Source: AM-2324 sp042091035 (lineage in GTDB: Bacteria > Bacteroidota > Bacteroidia > Chitinophagales > Saprospiraceae). Taken from it: 16,642 nt of DNA. The notes beneath the pieces are model-generated. The model did not search any database. It saw only the letters and a list, made by a program, of their open reading frames with translations, and was not told the origin of the DNA. Every line of letters begins with the position of its first letter. Within the stretch, counting starts at the first letter, position 1. The position numbers and the translations under genes were made by a program. Positions 15,361 through 16,642 of this stretch are shown here, piece after piece. The stretch lies in the NCBI GenBank assembly GCA_042091035.1, contig JBELIG010000056.1:1-16642 (forward strand). The letters run 5' to 3'.

Positions 15361-16642
15361 TGAAAATTGAAATGAAGGGAAATAATTCAAAATTTGATTC
15401 TGAAATCAGAGAAAAACTTGGCAAACTGGAATCTTCAGGTGCCGAACCCAACTGGGCATTGATGCTTGGTAAACTCATGGATGAGGGTGTTTCTGATATG
15501 GAAGATTTTGATGCGGAAATTAGTAACTCTTTACAGAAAGCTGCAGTTGCTGTTGCTACACAGCAAATGGATTGGTCTTCTTTTGAGTCAAAACTTGATG
15601 AGTTGGAGGTACAGGAAGATGTAAGTTTTGATAGGTTCATAAAATCAAATCTAGATTCTATAACTCCACCTTTATCCAATAATAGCTGGGTAGATTTTTA
15701 CAGGATCTATCAAAATTATTTATTTGTTAGAAGGAATGTGATTGCCTCTAGGGTTCTAGAGTTGAGCTATATCGTAATGGTTTTCCTTTTCTTGGGAAGT
15801 TTTGACTTTACCACTTTGTGGGAAACAGATACACAAGAGGATATCGTCTTAGAAGATTCTAATTTTGGCAATTATATTTCAAGCGAAGTTTTTCCTGCTG
15901 AGGGATCTCTTATACCAATCTCCACTCAGGATGCTTCAGTTGTAAAGCCTCCAGTTGTAATCAATTTACAGGAAAGCTATACAAGTCAAGCTATTCCATT
16001 TGAGGCTCAACTAATTTCTGTAGATGAGGATAATAAGTCTGATTTCAGCATAGAACCAATTTCTAAATTAGTTGATAGATCACCTAGCCTTCCTGTTGAT
16101 GAGTCTATAATGGAATTAGTCATTCAGGATGACCTTATCTTAGCGCTCCATTTAGATGAGCCTATTTCTAATTCAGAGAAAGTATTTTTAGCCTCCGTAT
16201 ATTATGGACATTCTGCGGTGGTGAAAAGGAATTTACTCAGTACTGTTCCTAATAATATTGTAGACGGTCAATTCTGGTCGACAAATTATGCAGGTATTGA
16301 TCTTGCATTCCAACGTGGTGGGTTTGAGTTCTCCACAGGTATAAACTACAAGAAGAACGCTCCAATGCAACAATTGATTCGAGACGAGATTCGTCAAGCA
16401 CAAGAGATTTCTCTAGTCGGATTTCCCATAAATCTTAAATTCTTCTTGTTGCCAAATAACAAAGCACTAAGACCTTTCTTAAGATTTGGTTCAACAAGCA
16501 GTCTTGTTATTGATACAGAGCAGGAGAATTTAGAATTGGTAGCATTTACATCTGAGCAAGCAAAAAATACTGGGTCTAGAGCTCCAGTAGAGCAGAAACC
16601 TGATTTGAATGATTTCAAGCAGCTCTATTTGTCTTTCGATCT
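15360..16642 (+). CDS. Sigma-coupled membrane protein with internal repeats and an outer-membrane-type beta-barrel region, 3' end cut
   Basis: The open frame starts at GTG 15360, overlapping the sigma stop codon (TAGTG), and runs 427 codons to the window edge without a stop; ATG 15372 is an alternative start. Residues 1-120 are polar and hold three ~39-residue repeats: FDxxIxxxL at F12, F50 and F90, each followed by Wxx[FM] at W32, W72 and W110. Basic residues 124-131 precede one membrane helix (~132-153), so the N-terminus should be cytoplasmic. An acidic linker (~155-270) follows. From ~276 the sequence alternates like a Bacteroidota outer-membrane beta-barrel, for example YAGIDLAFQRGGFEFSTGI and LVGFPINLKFFL. 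No known anti-sigma domain was recognised; an anti-sigma or sensor role is inferred from coupling and topology. The C-terminus lies outside the window. Confidence 0.8.
   Translation, partial: MKIEMKGNNSKFDSEIREKLGKLESSGAEPNWALMLGKLMDEGVSDMEDFDAEISNSLQKAAVAVATQQMDWSSFESKLDELEVQEDVSFDRFIKSNLDSITPPLSNNSWVDFYRIYQNYLFVRRNVIASRVLELSYIVMVFLFLGSFDFTTLWETDTQEDIVLEDSNFGNYISSEVFPAEGSLIPISTQDASVVKPPVVINLQESYTSQAIPFEAQLISVDEDNKSDFSIEPISKLVDRSPSLPVDESIMELVIQDDLILALHLDEPISNSEKVFLASVYYGHSAVVKRNLLSTVPNNIVDGQFWSTNYAGIDLAFQRGGFEFSTGINYKKNAPMQQLIRDEIRQAQEISLVGFPINLKFFLLPNNKALRPFLRFGSTSSLVIDTEQENLELVAFTSEQAKNTGSRAPVEQKPDLNDFKQLYLSFD
15393..15710 (+). repeat. Three tandem ~39-residue repeats within the sigma-coupled protein
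   Basis: Protein repeats begin at F12-D13, F50-D51 and F90-D91. Each has FDxxIxxxL (I16/L20, I54/L58, I94/L98), then a Trp 20-22 residues after the Phe (W32, W72, W110), then an aromatic or Met three residues on (M35, F75, F113). The DNA itself is not obviously repeated, so the duplication is old. Confidence 0.75.

Noticed and set aside
15332..15679. 115-residue minus-strand frame antisense to the sigma-coupled gene
   Set aside because: The serine-rich product is the antisense reading of the acidic/lysine N-terminal codons of the plus-strand gene, whose repeats and coupling to sigma make it the real one.

Overview
The window looks like a chromosomal segment of a Bacteroidota bacterium, probably from the Cytophagales side of the phylum. 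The evidence is low-GC DNA, three families largely confined to Bacteroidota (DUF4286, DUF4290, DUF4270), start sites without clear Shine-Dalgarno sequences, several matches to the Bacteroidota -7 promoter element TAnnTTTG, and intrinsic terminators made of short GC stems flanked by A and T runs. The order-level placement is an inference. There are no tRNA, rRNA, CRISPR, IS or prophage signs; the DNA reads as core genome with some lineage-specific pieces.

Layout. (1) 1-2438, minus strand: DUF4290 protein, then murA, then a DUF4286 protein that runs off the left edge. (2) 2772-3107, plus: a pterin-carbinolamine-dehydratase-like protein whose third active-site His is Trp. (3) 3221-7430, minus: a one-domain glycogen/starch-synthase-like protein, a DUF4270 lipoprotein and glmS. 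(4) 7663-9921, plus, diverging from block 3: panC, panD and a UPF0104/lysylphosphatidylglycerol-synthase-type membrane protein. (5) 9953-11754, minus: ferritin, and a protein joining an HD phosphohydrolase domain to a Pycsar-effector-type (PycTM) membrane domain. (6) 11892-14465, minus: parC (topoisomerase IV subunit A). (7) 14812-16642, plus: an ECF sigma factor, translationally coupled (TAGTG overlap) to a large open-ended gene encoding a predicted inner-membrane protein with a C-terminal outer-membrane-type beta-barrel region.

How the genes fit together. murA and glmS both feed UDP-GlcNAc/peptidoglycan synthesis; the DUF4270 lipoprotein and UPF0104 protein are also envelope components; panC/panD make pantothenate for CoA. 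Ferritin stores iron. The two most unusual loci are the HD-PycTM fusion, which has a phage-defence effector module with no cyclase gene near it, and the sigma/membrane-barrel pair, which looks like a cell-surface signalling unit. The second protein of that pair carries three tandem copies of a ~39-residue FDxxIxxxL...Wxx[FM] motif on its predicted cytoplasmic side.
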